Below are positions 1 through 9,949 of a stretch of DNA of 64,000 nucleotides, piece after piece. A program made the position numbers and the translations under genes. This DNA comes from Atopsyche davidsoni. Its lineage: Eukaryota > Arthropoda > Insecta > Trichoptera > Hydrobiosidae. Position 1 is the stretch's first letter. Every line of letters starts with the position of its first letter. The stretch spans positions 2,815,501-2,879,500 of the forward strand of contig JAILWY010000010.1 of assembly GCA_022113835.1 (NCBI GenBank). The letters run 5' to 3'. A model generated the notes under the pieces. That model worked only from the letters and a program-made list of their open reading frames with translations. It was not told the origin of the DNA and searched no databases.

Positions 1-1063
1 GATAAGTACCTTAGCCTACAAAATGAAAACGAAAATTTTGGAACAGTGGCGATTTATTTCTTCTCAAAATAGTCTCCTTTTAGCTCGATACACTTGACGC
101 AGCGATGCTCCAACTTCTTTTACCCATATGAAAAATACGTTTTCTCGAGACCTGCAAAGTAAGCCTCCGTGGCGGCGATGACCTCCTTATTCGACTTAAA
201 TTTCTGCCCAGCGAGTGACTTATTCAAGTTTGCAAACAAAAAATATCGCACGGGGTCATATCTGGAGAATACGGTGGATGGGGGAGCAGTTCGTAGTGCA
301 ATTCGACCAATTTGGGAGGTGTGAGCCGGTGCGTTGTCATGGTGGAAGAGCACTTTTTTCTTCGCCAAATGGGGCCGTTTTTTCTGCAATTCGGCATCGA
401 ATCGGCCCAATAATTCGGCATAGTAGAGCCTTATGACCGTTTTGCCTTTCTCCAGGTAGTCAATGTAAATCACACCTTGTGAATCCCAGAAAACGGTGGC
501 CATCACCTTTCCGGCTGATAGGACAGTCTTCGCCTTCTTCGGAGCACGTTCGCCGGGTGAAGTCCACTGTTTCGACTGTTCCTTGGTCTCTGGTGTGTAC
601 CAGTGGATCTATGTTTCGTCAACGGTCACAAAACGACGCAAAAACTCATTTGGATTGCGCTTAAACAGCGTCAAACACTGCCCCGGAGGAGTCTTACGGT
701 TACGCTTGTTGTCCGGAGTGAGCAAACCCGGCACCCATCGCGCCGAAAGCTTTCTCATGCCCAAAATTTCATGCAGGACCACGATTTCAATTTCAATTTC
801 ACCCACGCGGTCTTTTGAGATGCTTACTGTTTCAGCTATCTCGCGCACCTTTAATCGGCGGTCTGCCAATACGGGATCGTGGATTTTTGTCACGTTATCC
901 TCCGTGGTAGCCATTTTCGGGGCACCTGGGCGTGGCTCATCAAAAACCGACGTGTAAATTTTGATAGTAGTCGTCTACGAAAATGTACAACACGATAGTA
1001 AATCTCTCTTGCGATACTAGCACCATCGGGCGGTGAGGCTAAATACTTATCGGACCGCCCTCG
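1..1063 (-). mobile_element. mariner (irritans-type) transposon, internally deleted, left end cut by window edge
   Basis: The right end reads, on the minus strand, CGAGGGCGGTCCGATAAGTA and onwards, and is flanked by TA at 1064-1065. The left edge of the window starts inside the matching inverted repeat: GATAAGTACCTTAGCC at 1-16 pairs with GGCTAAATACTTATC at 1037-1051. About a dozen terminal bases are therefore missing off the left edge. The element is about 1.08 kb, against roughly 1.3 kb for a full mariner. The missing part maps to the N-terminal third of the transposase, between about 960 and 1000. The copy is non-autonomous and old. Confidence 0.9.
54..959 (-). pseudogene. mariner transposase pseudogene (DD34D class)
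   Basis: This is a relic of the enzyme that cuts and pastes mariner DNA. Reading leftwards from about 959 it has a short linker (DEPRPGAPKM), a helix-turn-helix part (VTKIHDPVLADRRLKVREIA) and the first catalytic aspartate in VTVDET. The second is in HHDNAPAHTS, and a degenerate third is near 250 (YSPD visible in one frame, YDPVR in another). The C-terminal end KCIELKGDYFEKK stops at 54-56. The first DNA-binding domain (about 60 residues) is deleted. In-frame stops lie at 609-611, replacing the tryptophan after VDET, and at 120-122. Two compensating frameshifts lie between the second and third catalytic aspartates, at about 260-310. No active protein is possible. The family assignment rests on these motifs and is firm. 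Confidence 0.92.
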
Positions 1064-3010
1064 TATATGCTTAAAGAATGAAAACTCCTGATGCTGGTAA
1101 AAGAGCGTTAAAGTTTCATTAGAATTCGTGTATTTTTCAGAATGTTGTTCGAGTACAAAAAAATATAATATTACGCGTTCTTCACACCACGTTCTCGAAT
1201 TACTGTGTCTTCCAAATTCTTTGTTTTCAAAATAATGTTATTTTTATTTTTAAAATTTAAGATTAGTTTTTATGTGTATTGGTTACTTAGGATTCTAAAA
1301 CTAAGAAAAATACGATACACACCATATTCTAAGGAAAAAAATAACTTTTCATCCAGAAGAAAGTTTCCTGATAACGGGGCTTTGGACGCAAAAAATGACC
1401 TCGTTTCAGAACTAACGACAGAAGACTGGAATACAGTACGTAGAACTTGCCTACCTTACAGTGGAATGCTTAGAACAGTGGTCACTAAACCACTAACCCT
1501 TGAATCAAAGAAGTTTCTAGAAGACAAAGAAAAAGTTTACAAATAAGTCAATCGTTCATTGTGTTTGAAAAACGTAGACTTTTAACAATAATACGTTGAT
1601 TTTTAAAACAACGATTTCAAAAGAATAGATTGGCTTTATAAAAATAAATATCAAGCAAGGATGTAGAAAGTTATGCGCGAAATACATGGGGGCTTGTTAA
1701 AATAAATGTTATATACAGAATTGTTATAGCTAGAGCCATGATAATAAAATCCAATTCACTGTCTGTGGGGAATACCTCGGGTACAAGAAACAATATTATA
1801 CATCTCTCGACACAGCGTATTATTGTTATAGCCCACGATATCAAACCCAGGTGTATTACAGATTTGAAACAAATATATAACTCAGAAATTCAAATGTTTT
1901 TCATTTATATTCAATAGATCTTAATAATATAACACTTTCATAATTTTTTATATGATGAATAATCATTATAATATTTATTGAAGCATTAAAATATATAATT
2001 CGGTGATATTTTAACTGAAAACGTGGAGACTATTTCAACAAAGTTTCGTTCTGTGAGCTAATTTTGTATCAATCATTGCGTTTAAACAACTATTTTTATT
2101 GAATCAATTATAGAAAAAGTATATTTATTTTAATATTTATGATATTAACCAATTCATGTTAAATTTTATTAAGTAAGTAAAAATATTTTGGTTTTTATTC
2201 TTATTTCCAAATCAGGAGACATCAAAACATATATAATTTGATAGCGAAGATTCATTACGCTGCTATGTAAGACTAAAAGACCGGTAAGGAAAATATGAAA
2301 GTGTCTGGTTTGATACGTTTCTGGAATTCATCTTATTGTAAAGAACATCTACACTGAAAATGAACTATTTTCCCCACAAGTAAACATAGATAAAAAATAA
2401 TAGCTACTCTGCAAGTAAGTTAGCTAGCCATTGAAGCATGAAGCGGTTTATCATTTTATCGGTGATTTAACAGAGTTTTCTTATTTATTGCGTTTTTATA
2501 GTTTTTTCTGAATAGACTTGTAAAAAAAACCAGCCAGTAGTTGTCTAGAAACCGTTTAGTTGTCATTTGTATAGCAATGCGTGTGGGCAGCTGCTTCGAA
2601 CAGTCACCTATTAAGTGCAGTTTATAATTAGTCTTCAACCCTCGCTCCAACTGCCGATTTACACAAGGGGGGATGGTGCACTTCGAGAAGTCTGAACCGG
2701 CGTCTCTTTCATCGAAGATGTGATAAGCCAGACACGACCGATCGAAGGGATGAGGTCTGCTGATACAACGGAATCTCGATAAGGAAATTCGATTCAATTG
2801 GGTTCGTATCTGACTCAAACGCCATTTACTATCTGATATCTTTCAGTTCTGTTCGCTTACATATTTGCACTTCTGACATTTTTCTGTACAAAAATCAGCT
2901 GTTCTTCTATTCGGTAATTTTTTACCTTCCACACTTGATGCAATAATGGCTTTTGATTAGCATATATGTTCAACGCATTTACTTACATATCTATTTATCA
3001 CAATTAAAAA
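1064..3010. other. AT-rich non-coding stretch
   Basis: No recognisable gene, RNA or transposon protein is seen. Two longer open frames (1205-1546 plus, 113 codons; 2456-2818 minus, 120 codons) have no motif I recognise and are about the length chance allows at this base composition. The segment 2570-2820 is somewhat more GC-rich than its flanks. Confidence 0.5.
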
Positions 3011-3011
3011 A

Positions 3012-3075
3012 TATTAAAATGTAATTCCATTAAGTACTTTCTGTCGAAAATATTGATTACAATAATACTGATATT
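3012..3075 (+). repeat. dispersed repeat family 1, short fragment
   Basis: The core ATTCCATTAAGTACTTTCTG followed by TCGAAAATATTGATT matches the segments at 4230-4292 (minus), 9488-9540 (plus), 14425-14475 (plus) and 50016-50066 (minus). All share a consensus close to GGAATTCCACCAAGTACTCT then GTCAAAAATATTGA. Copies are diverged and truncated, so this is an old interspersed repeat. Confidence 0.65.
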
Positions 3076-3139
3076 TATATTACAAATATTTTAAACTTCA
3101 TGTATTCAACATCTAACAACTAAAATGGCATGCTACGTA

Positions 3140-3420
3140 TTAGAACCCACTGCATGCAACTGCAAACAGCAGAGTGACTTTGTCGCGTCGCATTTCGAAA
3201 GTTAACTCATAGTCGATAAAACTCGGTTCAATAGAGTTCTCCTTCTATTTCGAGCGCTTTGTTGAATACTTTGGGTCAGTCTTGTTGGAATCAAGTGAAA
3301 CTCATATCATCTCGATTCTCAAAGCGCATCTTTGATAGTTGATCATTTTATTTTATCTTGGATATTTGTCGCTTTGTTTGCCGCTTTACAAATGAGAGTG
3401 ATTTGAAAGTATTAACGATG
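3140..3420. other. moderately GC-rich unique segment
   Basis: This stretch is richer in GC and CpG (for example GTCGCGTCGCATTTCGAAAG) than the AT-rich DNA on both sides. There is no open frame of note and no repeat partner in the window. Regulatory or decayed sequence is possible; nothing in it decides. Confidence 0.3.
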
Positions 3421-3801
3421 GTCCGATATGTTGCTTATTGTTACAAAACATAAATAAAATCAGTATTCAATAAATAATAGCAAGTTATACCTGAGAATTC
3501 AAATAGGATACTTAAGCTCTTTACCAAGCTACTTCATGCAAGTGAATCGGTTCTTACGGCATTATATATATTTTTGATACTAATAACGTCTACGATAATT
3601 CAAAATAAAAGACTTTGCCATTATTTTTTAAGATATTCAGAGGTCGTACCTTTATATTTATCAAGCCGTGAAAAATAAGTAATTCATATGTTTGTTGTTA
3701 TACAAAATATATGCTTTCTAAAAGTAAAGTCTTTTTTGTAACCAAATTATTTATTGTAATAAAGATAGGCACTAAATTCCACTTCAAAGGAATAACTCTA
3801 C

Positions 3802-3874
3802 CATTTGGTAGAATTAAAACCTGCTCACCAATGTATTTACGTTGGTGAGCAGGTTTTATTCAAATCTTCAAATG
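3802..3874. other. extended hairpin, perfect 16-bp stem
   Basis: AAAACCTGCTCACCAA (3816-3831) is exactly complementary to TTGGTGAGCAGGTTTT (3842-3857) across a 10-nt loop. The pairing continues outward with a one-base bulge (GAAT/ATTC) and an internal loop, then CATTTG/CAAATG. The whole forms an imperfect hairpin of about 73 nt, the size of a small-RNA precursor. It could equally be a minimal fold-back repeat. No flanking duplication was seen. Confidence 0.7.
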
Positions 3875-4229
3875 AAATGTAGCCAATATAATCTATGAAG
3901 TAAAAAGTTATCGGTCTGTTAAGTTTTACGATCATTATTTCACACATCAATTTGAATCGAACCACAAACTCCCAAGGGTAAATAGCAGACTAAAGTCACG
4001 AAACTTTTACCTATTTTAATAAATACGAAAACAATGTTAATATTTTCTAAACAATAAAAATATGCAAGTACATACCTAGTTTTCAAATGGTAATTTAACT
4101 TATTATTTCTTTGATCATAACGTATATAATCCAATATTTTACATGAAGCTTTTTGTATGGGCTAGTGTGTTTTTCCATGAAAATAAATCTCTCTTTAGCA
4201 TTAAGTTATCTTATTTAAAAAAATAATTT

Positions 4230-4292
4230 GAAGGATTCAAACATTTTTTATGGAAAGTACTTGGTGGAATTCAATTTAAATATTTTTAATAA
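4230..4292 (-). repeat. dispersed repeat family 1, fragment
   Basis: GTACTTGGTGGAATTCAATT is the reverse complement of the family core seen at 9488-9540 and matches 50036-50060 directly. It lies about 220 bp from the hairpin-box part of the same family at 4500-4590, in line with these being pieces of one decayed element. Confidence 0.6.
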
Positions 4293-4499
4293 AATTCATT
4301 TTTAATTTTTTCATAAATGTTTTTGACTACTTTCTTTTTAACACTTGTTACTTCAAAACATAAAAAACAAAAAAAAGTACCAAGATGTGTATTTTAATAA
4401 ACTGAAAATATTAAGTATTATTGTTGAATATTTTAAAACTACACACACGTTATACATAAAATAAACTAAAAACAATTTTTTTCCAAATGTTAATTTTTA

Positions 4500-4590
4500 T
4501 TGGTGACCGGTTTCGCCGAACTTTCACGTTGGCATTATCAAACTATGTGCCAAAGTAAAAGGTTGGCGAAACTGGTTCCCAAAAAAAAAT
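4500..4590. repeat. dispersed repeat family 1, hairpin-box part, two arms in opposite orientation
   Basis: The minus strand of 4500-4547 reads TTTGATAATGCCAAC, a short loop, then GGCGAAACCGGTCACC. The plus strand of 4557-4583 carries a second diverged box, AGGTTGGCGAAACTGGTTCC. The same box is at 14385-14410 and 50112-50141. Two boxes face each other here, so the element has inverted ends or two copies sit head to head. Confidence 0.65.
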
Positions 4591-4599
4591 ATTAAGAGT

Positions 4600-7500
4600 T
4601 TTATTTAAAGAATGAAAATGGACATTATTTGGTTTTACCTACTATTTGATATCACATTTTTTCTCATTATAAAAAGTGTCTTGGTTTGGTTAACGCCGTT
4701 AAGGGATTTTTATAAAATATTCGTCAAATTTTAATAAAATAAAGTTTTAAAAAATGTCACTTAAGTATAAACTTAATCTAAAAAAAACTAAATCTTCGTT
4801 GTATCTATTCGTATATTTTTGCAATATTCCCTGTCTCATTTTAATATTTAAGAAAATCTGAAAATAATTACATTTCATAATTAATAACATGTCCACGCTT
4901 AAATATTTATTCCAAAATACCAGCTAGCTCAATGTTTTTACGAAAAATTCGTCATGTTATTCTAAATATTAAAATTTCACCCCTTTTAATAATCGTTAAA
5001 TTTTACTCTTTATAACTCGTGTCAAACAAAACAAAATAAAAGCAAGCTGTAAAATAATTGAAGTCTCATCCCTTGGCTCCAAATTTATAAAAACAATCCT
5101 TCAACTTGTCCGCGGCTGGACAAATTCAATTTGTAGTGAAATTATGTACTCAGGCAATTGCCGATATTGTTTCAATTTAAAAGCCTATTTATCTTATTGA
5201 CACTGAATAAAAAAAGTCTCTCCTCTAAAAACATACCATTAGGGAATTCTTAAATTCGAAGTTCCGAAGAAGACAGCTTCTCCCTAAATTCTTTGTTCTG
5301 TTCAATTTTCGTTAGAAAGAATATGTAACTACAACGTGTTTAGATAACAAGACTGAGGCAAAAAAATTAAATCATCAAGTATTTGATTCCCATATACTAT
5401 TAGCTAATAATTGTATCAGTAGTATTTCAAAGTCTTTTGTGTATTTTAAACACAGATTAAAGCAATCTTTGCTGTTAATGGAAAAGTCAATAATCTGATT
5501 TATTAAATGACCTTATTTGTTTATACGCAAAATATTGAAATATTTTTATGATTCTAAAGTACAAAACTGCTCGCTTAGTCCTCGCAAATTTTGGCAAGCA
5601 AAATAATGATTTCTCACATCGTTTTGGTGTTTTGTCAATTAGATATAAATTAGATATAAAACCCAGGCACGAAGCTTTACAGTTCGATAGACTCGCATTG
5701 AAATAAGTTTTAATGATTAAGAATTCAAATCTCAGCCTCTCTCATATATCAACGTAATCCTGTTAATACGAAAGCGGCCTTGCTGACCGCAAAACCCTAG
5801 CAAAGTTTACTATACGTGGATCTCCTGGGATAGGAGTTCTTCGAAATACAACCACAGCCAGCATTGCCAGACATTTACAATGAACTGAATCCATGTGCTT
5901 CACGACAACTTCAATATCAATTCCGTTGATTTCAACTTCTGCTTTTAGGACTCATATCAACCCTTTCATGGTAATTTCACCTCCAGAGTTCAAAAATAAT
6001 AGTGATGACACATCCATCAACAGAAACTTCTCAAAAAAAATTAAAGCAGTTCAACACCCAAGAACCAAGATAGTGATTGACCTATTAACTCAATGTGATT
6101 CTTGATCAAAAGATCTCCGGTTTAATTCCAACTATAACAAGTGAAATCCAAACTGATGTTATGTGTACACGTTTTTTCCAGTAAGGTTTGGTCGAAATTG
6201 AAAAGTCGATGTAAATTCGTCAAAATTAACTTTATATAAATTCATGCTAATACTGCATTGTCCGTAATAAATGCTAGTATAAATATTATCTGTAGATAGA
6301 TATCCGTACTTGATCTATACCAGAAAAAGAAATTTATTAGTATTAAGATTAAAGATATGAAAGTTATTTGAATTTTCACTGAAGGCAAGAAATGCGAGGC
6401 TGTATTTATCATTTTTGATATGTTTACAATATGCACGCTTCTAAATGATTTATATATTATGATCCCAGCAGTGTTATAAGAGTATTTTTATTAAAATAGG
6501 CAGAAATGATGATGTTGCAACTTTGATATACATATTTATGCGTTAGTGTTTTTTTTATGGAACGTAAGACCAAAGATAAACAAAATAAGTTTTAATAGAC
6601 TACAATCTACTTTACTTACAAAATCTATTTTAAATAATTAAAAAGCAACTTTCATACATTGAAAATTATTATTATCTTGAATATGGCTTTTACAGATAGT
6701 ACTGTGGTTTCATACGTGTAAGAGTATATCATAATATTATTCAAAGATATAAAATATTGTGTATATTTACAACGAATTTCTTTATTATGAATATAATGCA
6801 ATCTCATTTCAAAAAATGTTTACGTGAAAGAAAAAAACTTACTTTTCGATATGCAATTTGTGAAAAAGTCTTCAGCAAAAATCCACACATTTGATATAAA
6901 AACATTGATATTTTTATGACCATGCTCCATTCATCACAAGTTGAATGCCTCGCCTAGAAAAAGAAGCGTTCGAAAGTGTTGCAGATCCAAAAATGACACC
7001 TCAGCATCAAGATTGTGCCGAACAAAATGGGGTTGCGATCCTGGCGAGATTTTTTTCAGCGGCAACTACCCCAAATGCACCAGCAATAGTTTAATGTTTA
7101 ATTTTTTTTTCAAAATGATCCATATTAACTGAATTTTTTAAACAATTGCATAATAACGTGCATTGATCAATTTTTTTATACAGCCTTAAAATATCCTGAA
7201 TAAATAATGAAACAGTATAATATATCCCTGAATTGTCGTGTCCATAGAATGCTTAGTGAAATACTTGCAGTTTCTGAACTCTTGACAATCTGTTTGTCAT
7301 ACTCTCCCTCAGATTGCTTTCTGTGTTTGCAACGTTAATTAGTTCATAATTTAATATCCAAGGTACAATGAATAGAAGTTGTTTGGTATCAAATAAAGCT
7401 GTCGCTTTTATTATGACAGTGATATGAAAGTAATATTTTTATGTTTACTTTACAATCAGGAGACACCCGAGCTCGGTTAATCTAATTGATACAAGATGTG

Positions 7501-7700
7501 ATTCTACGGAAATGTAAGGCTGGCTTGTAGATATTTTGAAAAAATTAGAGGCAACTGTAGCAGTGACCGGCCTTAACCATAATTTGCTTTATTTTTTACA
7601 AAAAAAACAAAGAAATTCTGTATGGAAATTTAAAAAGCATTATTTCACAAAAAGCGCAGTAAATATAAAACACACAAGCGATTTGATATATTTTATAAGC
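4600..7700. other. AT-rich non-coding stretch
   Basis: I see no gene. A short segment around 5750-6110 is less AT-rich and has brief open frames on the plus strand (for example 5893-6105), without a recognisable domain. The rest is A/T runs and low-complexity sequence. Confidence 0.5.
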
Positions 7701-7704
7701 CTGC

Positions 7705-8090
7705 TTATTTTACGTGTGTTCTGAAGTTTTGGCTCTTTCTACGTTTCGATTCCGGTACTGGGTCAATTGCGGTCGCTGAATTGAGGGCGGTAGTCGGTTT
7801 GGGGGCGCTACTAGAAGCGGGCAGGGGCGGGTTGAAAGGTCCCAGGGCATCGCAATGAATACCCTCGGATGTGCCACTGCGCTTGTTTGTGAACTCCCAT
7901 ATAGCTCGCGGGTAATCATGCAAATATGTGCTTAAATAAGGAGACGTTATTGTCGTATCAAACGACTGCCTTTGACGCGCCACTTCATCTTTTGTTTACG
8001 GCGCAAAGACGCGGCCGAGGGTGGAAGGCGGTTTAGGCGGAGAAGACTCGATAAATTAGCGCTGAACCCTCTCAGGACTCATGATTTCCT
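7705..8090. other. GC-rich island with a minus-strand open frame
   Basis: GC and CpG content rise sharply at both edges. On the minus strand a frame runs from a stop just upstream of 7998 to 7705, about 95 codons. It includes SFDTTITSPYLSTYLHDYP, a proline/alanine-rich middle (NPPLPASSSAPKP) and a basic end (ESKRRKSQN). There is no credible ATG in frame; the first candidate start is GTG at 7983. If real, it would be an internal exon. I recognise no domain, and a second frame is also open for 69 codons. A conserved non-coding island is an equally good reading. Confidence 0.3.
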
Positions 8091-8625
8091 GAAGGAATGA
8101 ACTGCGAAATTGTATCTGGCTTGGATCTTCAACTCGAGATGACTGACGGAGGTTAAAAAGTAAGCGACACGGATTCTCGCTGTTTTCAGAAAATTTCGGT
8201 TCTCATAACGGCGATGTTAAATTATAGATAATTGGGTTATAATGATCAATATGCTCAGTGTATGTAACTGTTTCGTGGTCTTTTAAAACCATTAACAATA
8301 AGTGGAAGAAGCAGCAATTATAATATTATGTATTTCTAAAATGTATTATTTAAAATAACTGTAAATTTTTGTATGTATGGGACCAATATTCAGTCAATCT
8401 TAACTTTTACTCTAACGGGTCTATTGTAAACATTTTTCAATATATTAATTTACACATGCTGGTTGTGAACTCACACTCCATGGCTACCATGGATGAATTC
8501 AAATGAACCACTCTAGTTATTTACCGATTATACCGAAGCAATGAATATTGCTTTTTTGTATTTTTACTTGTATAAACAGTTGCTCTGCAGATCTTTCCTT
8601 GGATCTCAAATGTAAATCGTTATTT

Positions 8626-8700
8626 ATTACTAATATGATTAAACCCGTAATGGGTAATAAATACGCATCTGATTGACGTCCAATCCAAAAAAATAGACAT
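8626..8700 (+). repeat. dispersed repeat family 2, flank module
   Basis: ATTACTAATATGATT, then GGTAATAAATACGCATCTGA and TTGACGTCCAATCC, recurs at 33425-33500 (plus), 54212-54282 (minus) and, shortened, at 54716-54750 (minus). In the other loci it directly abuts the tRNA-bearing inverted-repeat element. Here it abuts a different tRNA-like head, at 8728. Confidence 0.75.
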
Positions 8701-8727
8701 ACGTAAATCGTTAATGTTATTATTTTA

Positions 8728-8840
8728 GCTGGCTCGTTTGCTCAGGTGTGAGTGAATGGACGTTTGATCGAGAGGTCCCCCGGTTTGATGCCCATCCCAT
8801 CTCGCAAATCTTTCAATCTGTCAATTTTTAAAAAATATAT
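8728..8840 (+). repeat. tRNA-derived SINE head (candidate)
   Basis: TGGCTCGTTTGCTCAGGTGT resembles a polymerase III A box, and CCCGGTTTGATGCCCATCCC, about 38 bases further on, resembles a B box (GGTTCGANNCC). The spacing suits a tRNA-derived SINE promoter. It is followed by an A/T-rich tail. No full cloverleaf is possible and no flanking duplication is clear. Only one copy is in the window, so the SINE label is an inference from the promoter-like boxes. Confidence 0.45.
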
Positions 8841-8849
8841 TTAATTGTT

Positions 8850-9045
8850 AATTATACCGCATGCCGAGGCTTCTTCGAGGAGACATCTGCGCTAATTGGC
8901 GACGTTTTCTTGAGTACTTTGAGCCGCCTCGTTGCGTATGGAAAAGGATGGGCCGCGAGGGCCCGCCTGTCTTACGTCGGCTCGCATCTTGGTAAGATCA
9001 GTCGGATTACGCGAGTCGCACAGGCAGCCCGAGAGCCTCAAATTA
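8850..9045. other. GC-rich island
   Basis: The island begins GCATGCCGAGGCTTCTTCG and ends close to CAAATTAATTAGC. It is rich in CpG and contains CGCTAATTGGCG, with an ATTA-type core in a partial palindrome. There is no sustained open frame. It may be a conserved regulatory element; sequence conservation in relatives would be needed to say so. Confidence 0.35.
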
Positions 9046-9219
9046 ATTAGCAAAAAATATCATGCCAACCCTTGCGTCTAAGGGAACGTCGCCGGTGTGT
9101 CTCGGAAACAATTTTTTGTAACACACATTAAAATTGTGAATAACAAATATGAACAGCCAAATGGCTAAGAGGTTACTATCAATTTTTCTGGTGAGCGCTT
9201 TTGGCTTGTGAGGCTTACT

Positions 9220-9227
9220 ATTTAGAT
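9220..9227. repeat. target site duplication of the 9.2-kb hAT (left)
   Basis: ATTTAGAT here is identical to 9763-9770 on the other side of the element. Eight bases is the hAT signature. Confidence 0.85.
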
Positions 9228-9762
9228 CAGAGGTTCTCAAAGTGGTCAATATCGACCCCCCATGGGTCGATTTCGGCCTGCAAGGGGTCGATGACAGCGA
9301 AAAATAAAATTGGGGGTCCATGTACTGTAAATGGGGGTCTACGAGAGTGGATTCCATATAAGCAGGTCATCACCAAAATTTAGACATTTCCTAAATGTCA
9401 TAATGCACTATGTAACGAATCGAAGCCCTGAAGCGTAGAAGTATTTTGTATGTTTTTGATTAATGTATTTTATTCTATTTAAGATATTAAAGTGGAATTC
9501 CACCAAGTATTCTCTGTCAAAAATATTGATTTTCTGAATGTTACTATAATTGCATTTTGTGTGTTTTTAATTAATAAAGGTATAATTAACTTTATATGTA
9601 TTTTAACTTTTTCGTTTCAAAACCCATTTCTATATAAGATGTCAAAAATATGTTTGAAGTTGATGAATTTGAAATAATTCAATATTAGCAAGGCAGAGGG
9701 TCGACGAAAAACAGAAAAACTCGACAAGAGGTCGACGGGACAAAATAGTTTGGGAAACTATG
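9228..9762. mobile_element. non-autonomous hAT element (MITE) with 8-bp target duplication
   Basis: The ends are CAGAGGTTCTCAAAGTGGTC on the left and, as reverse complement on the right, CATAGTTTCCCAAACTATTT. Both are of the CAGNGGTTCTCAAAC type typical of hAT transposons. The flanks are a perfect 8-bp direct repeat, ATTTAGAT, at 9220-9227 and 9763-9770. Inside are several GGGTCGA-containing boxes and a fragment of dispersed family 1 at 9488-9540. There is no transposase frame, so a related autonomous element must have moved it. Confidence 0.88.
9488..9540 (+). repeat. dispersed repeat family 1, fragment inside the hAT
   Basis: TGGAATTCCACCAAGTATTC, then TCTGTCAAAAATATTGATTT, matches 3012-3075 and the reverse of 50016-50066. 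Because it lies within a hAT bounded by an intact target duplication, it was carried by the hAT or inserted into it. Confidence 0.7.
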
Positions 9763-9770
9763 ATTTAGAT
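9763..9770. repeat. target site duplication of the 9.2-kb hAT (right)
   Basis: ATTTAGAT here is identical to 9220-9227. The perfect match argues that this insertion is fairly recent compared with the other elements in the window. Confidence 0.85.
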
Positions 9771-9846
9771 AAAAAACTTAATTAAATTTTCTGTGTATTT
9801 AAATTTATGAGAGCACTCAATACTGAATTTACATGTTATGAAGCTA

Positions 9847-9945
9847 TTCTTCATCAATTTTCTTTGTTTAGAAGAGGTTGGCGACTATTTCACCGAGCAT
9901 GCTGAACCAGTGTTCATGGTTTTATAAGGGAAAAAAAGTGTAGTG
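9847..9945 (-). repeat. dispersed repeat family 3
   Basis: On the minus strand it reads AAAACCATGAACACTGGTTC, then AGCATGCTCGGTGAAATAGT and a conserved CAACCTCTTCT. It matches 52874-52985 and 62124-62232 (plus) and, partially, 12712-12755 (minus). No transposase, A/B boxes or terminal repeats were found, so the class is unknown. Confidence 0.7.
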
Positions 9946-9949
9946 GGTC

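Noticed and set aside
1205..1546. Open frame of 113 codons, plus strand
   Set aside because: The N-terminal half is low-complexity Phe/Leu/Lys and the C-terminal half has no motif that I recognise. The length is within chance for this base composition.
2205..2300. Possible repeat pair with 7455-7535 (AATCAGGAGACA boxes)
   Set aside because: Only short patches agree and the rest does not align, so I do not count it as a family.
2456..2818. Open frame of 120 codons, minus strand
   Set aside because: No domain, signal or repeat was recognised. It may be chance; I would not call it a gene without transcript or homology evidence.
5893..6105. Open frame of 70 codons in a locally balanced stretch
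   Set aside because: Short, with no motif, and interrupted by stops upstream in every plausible extension.
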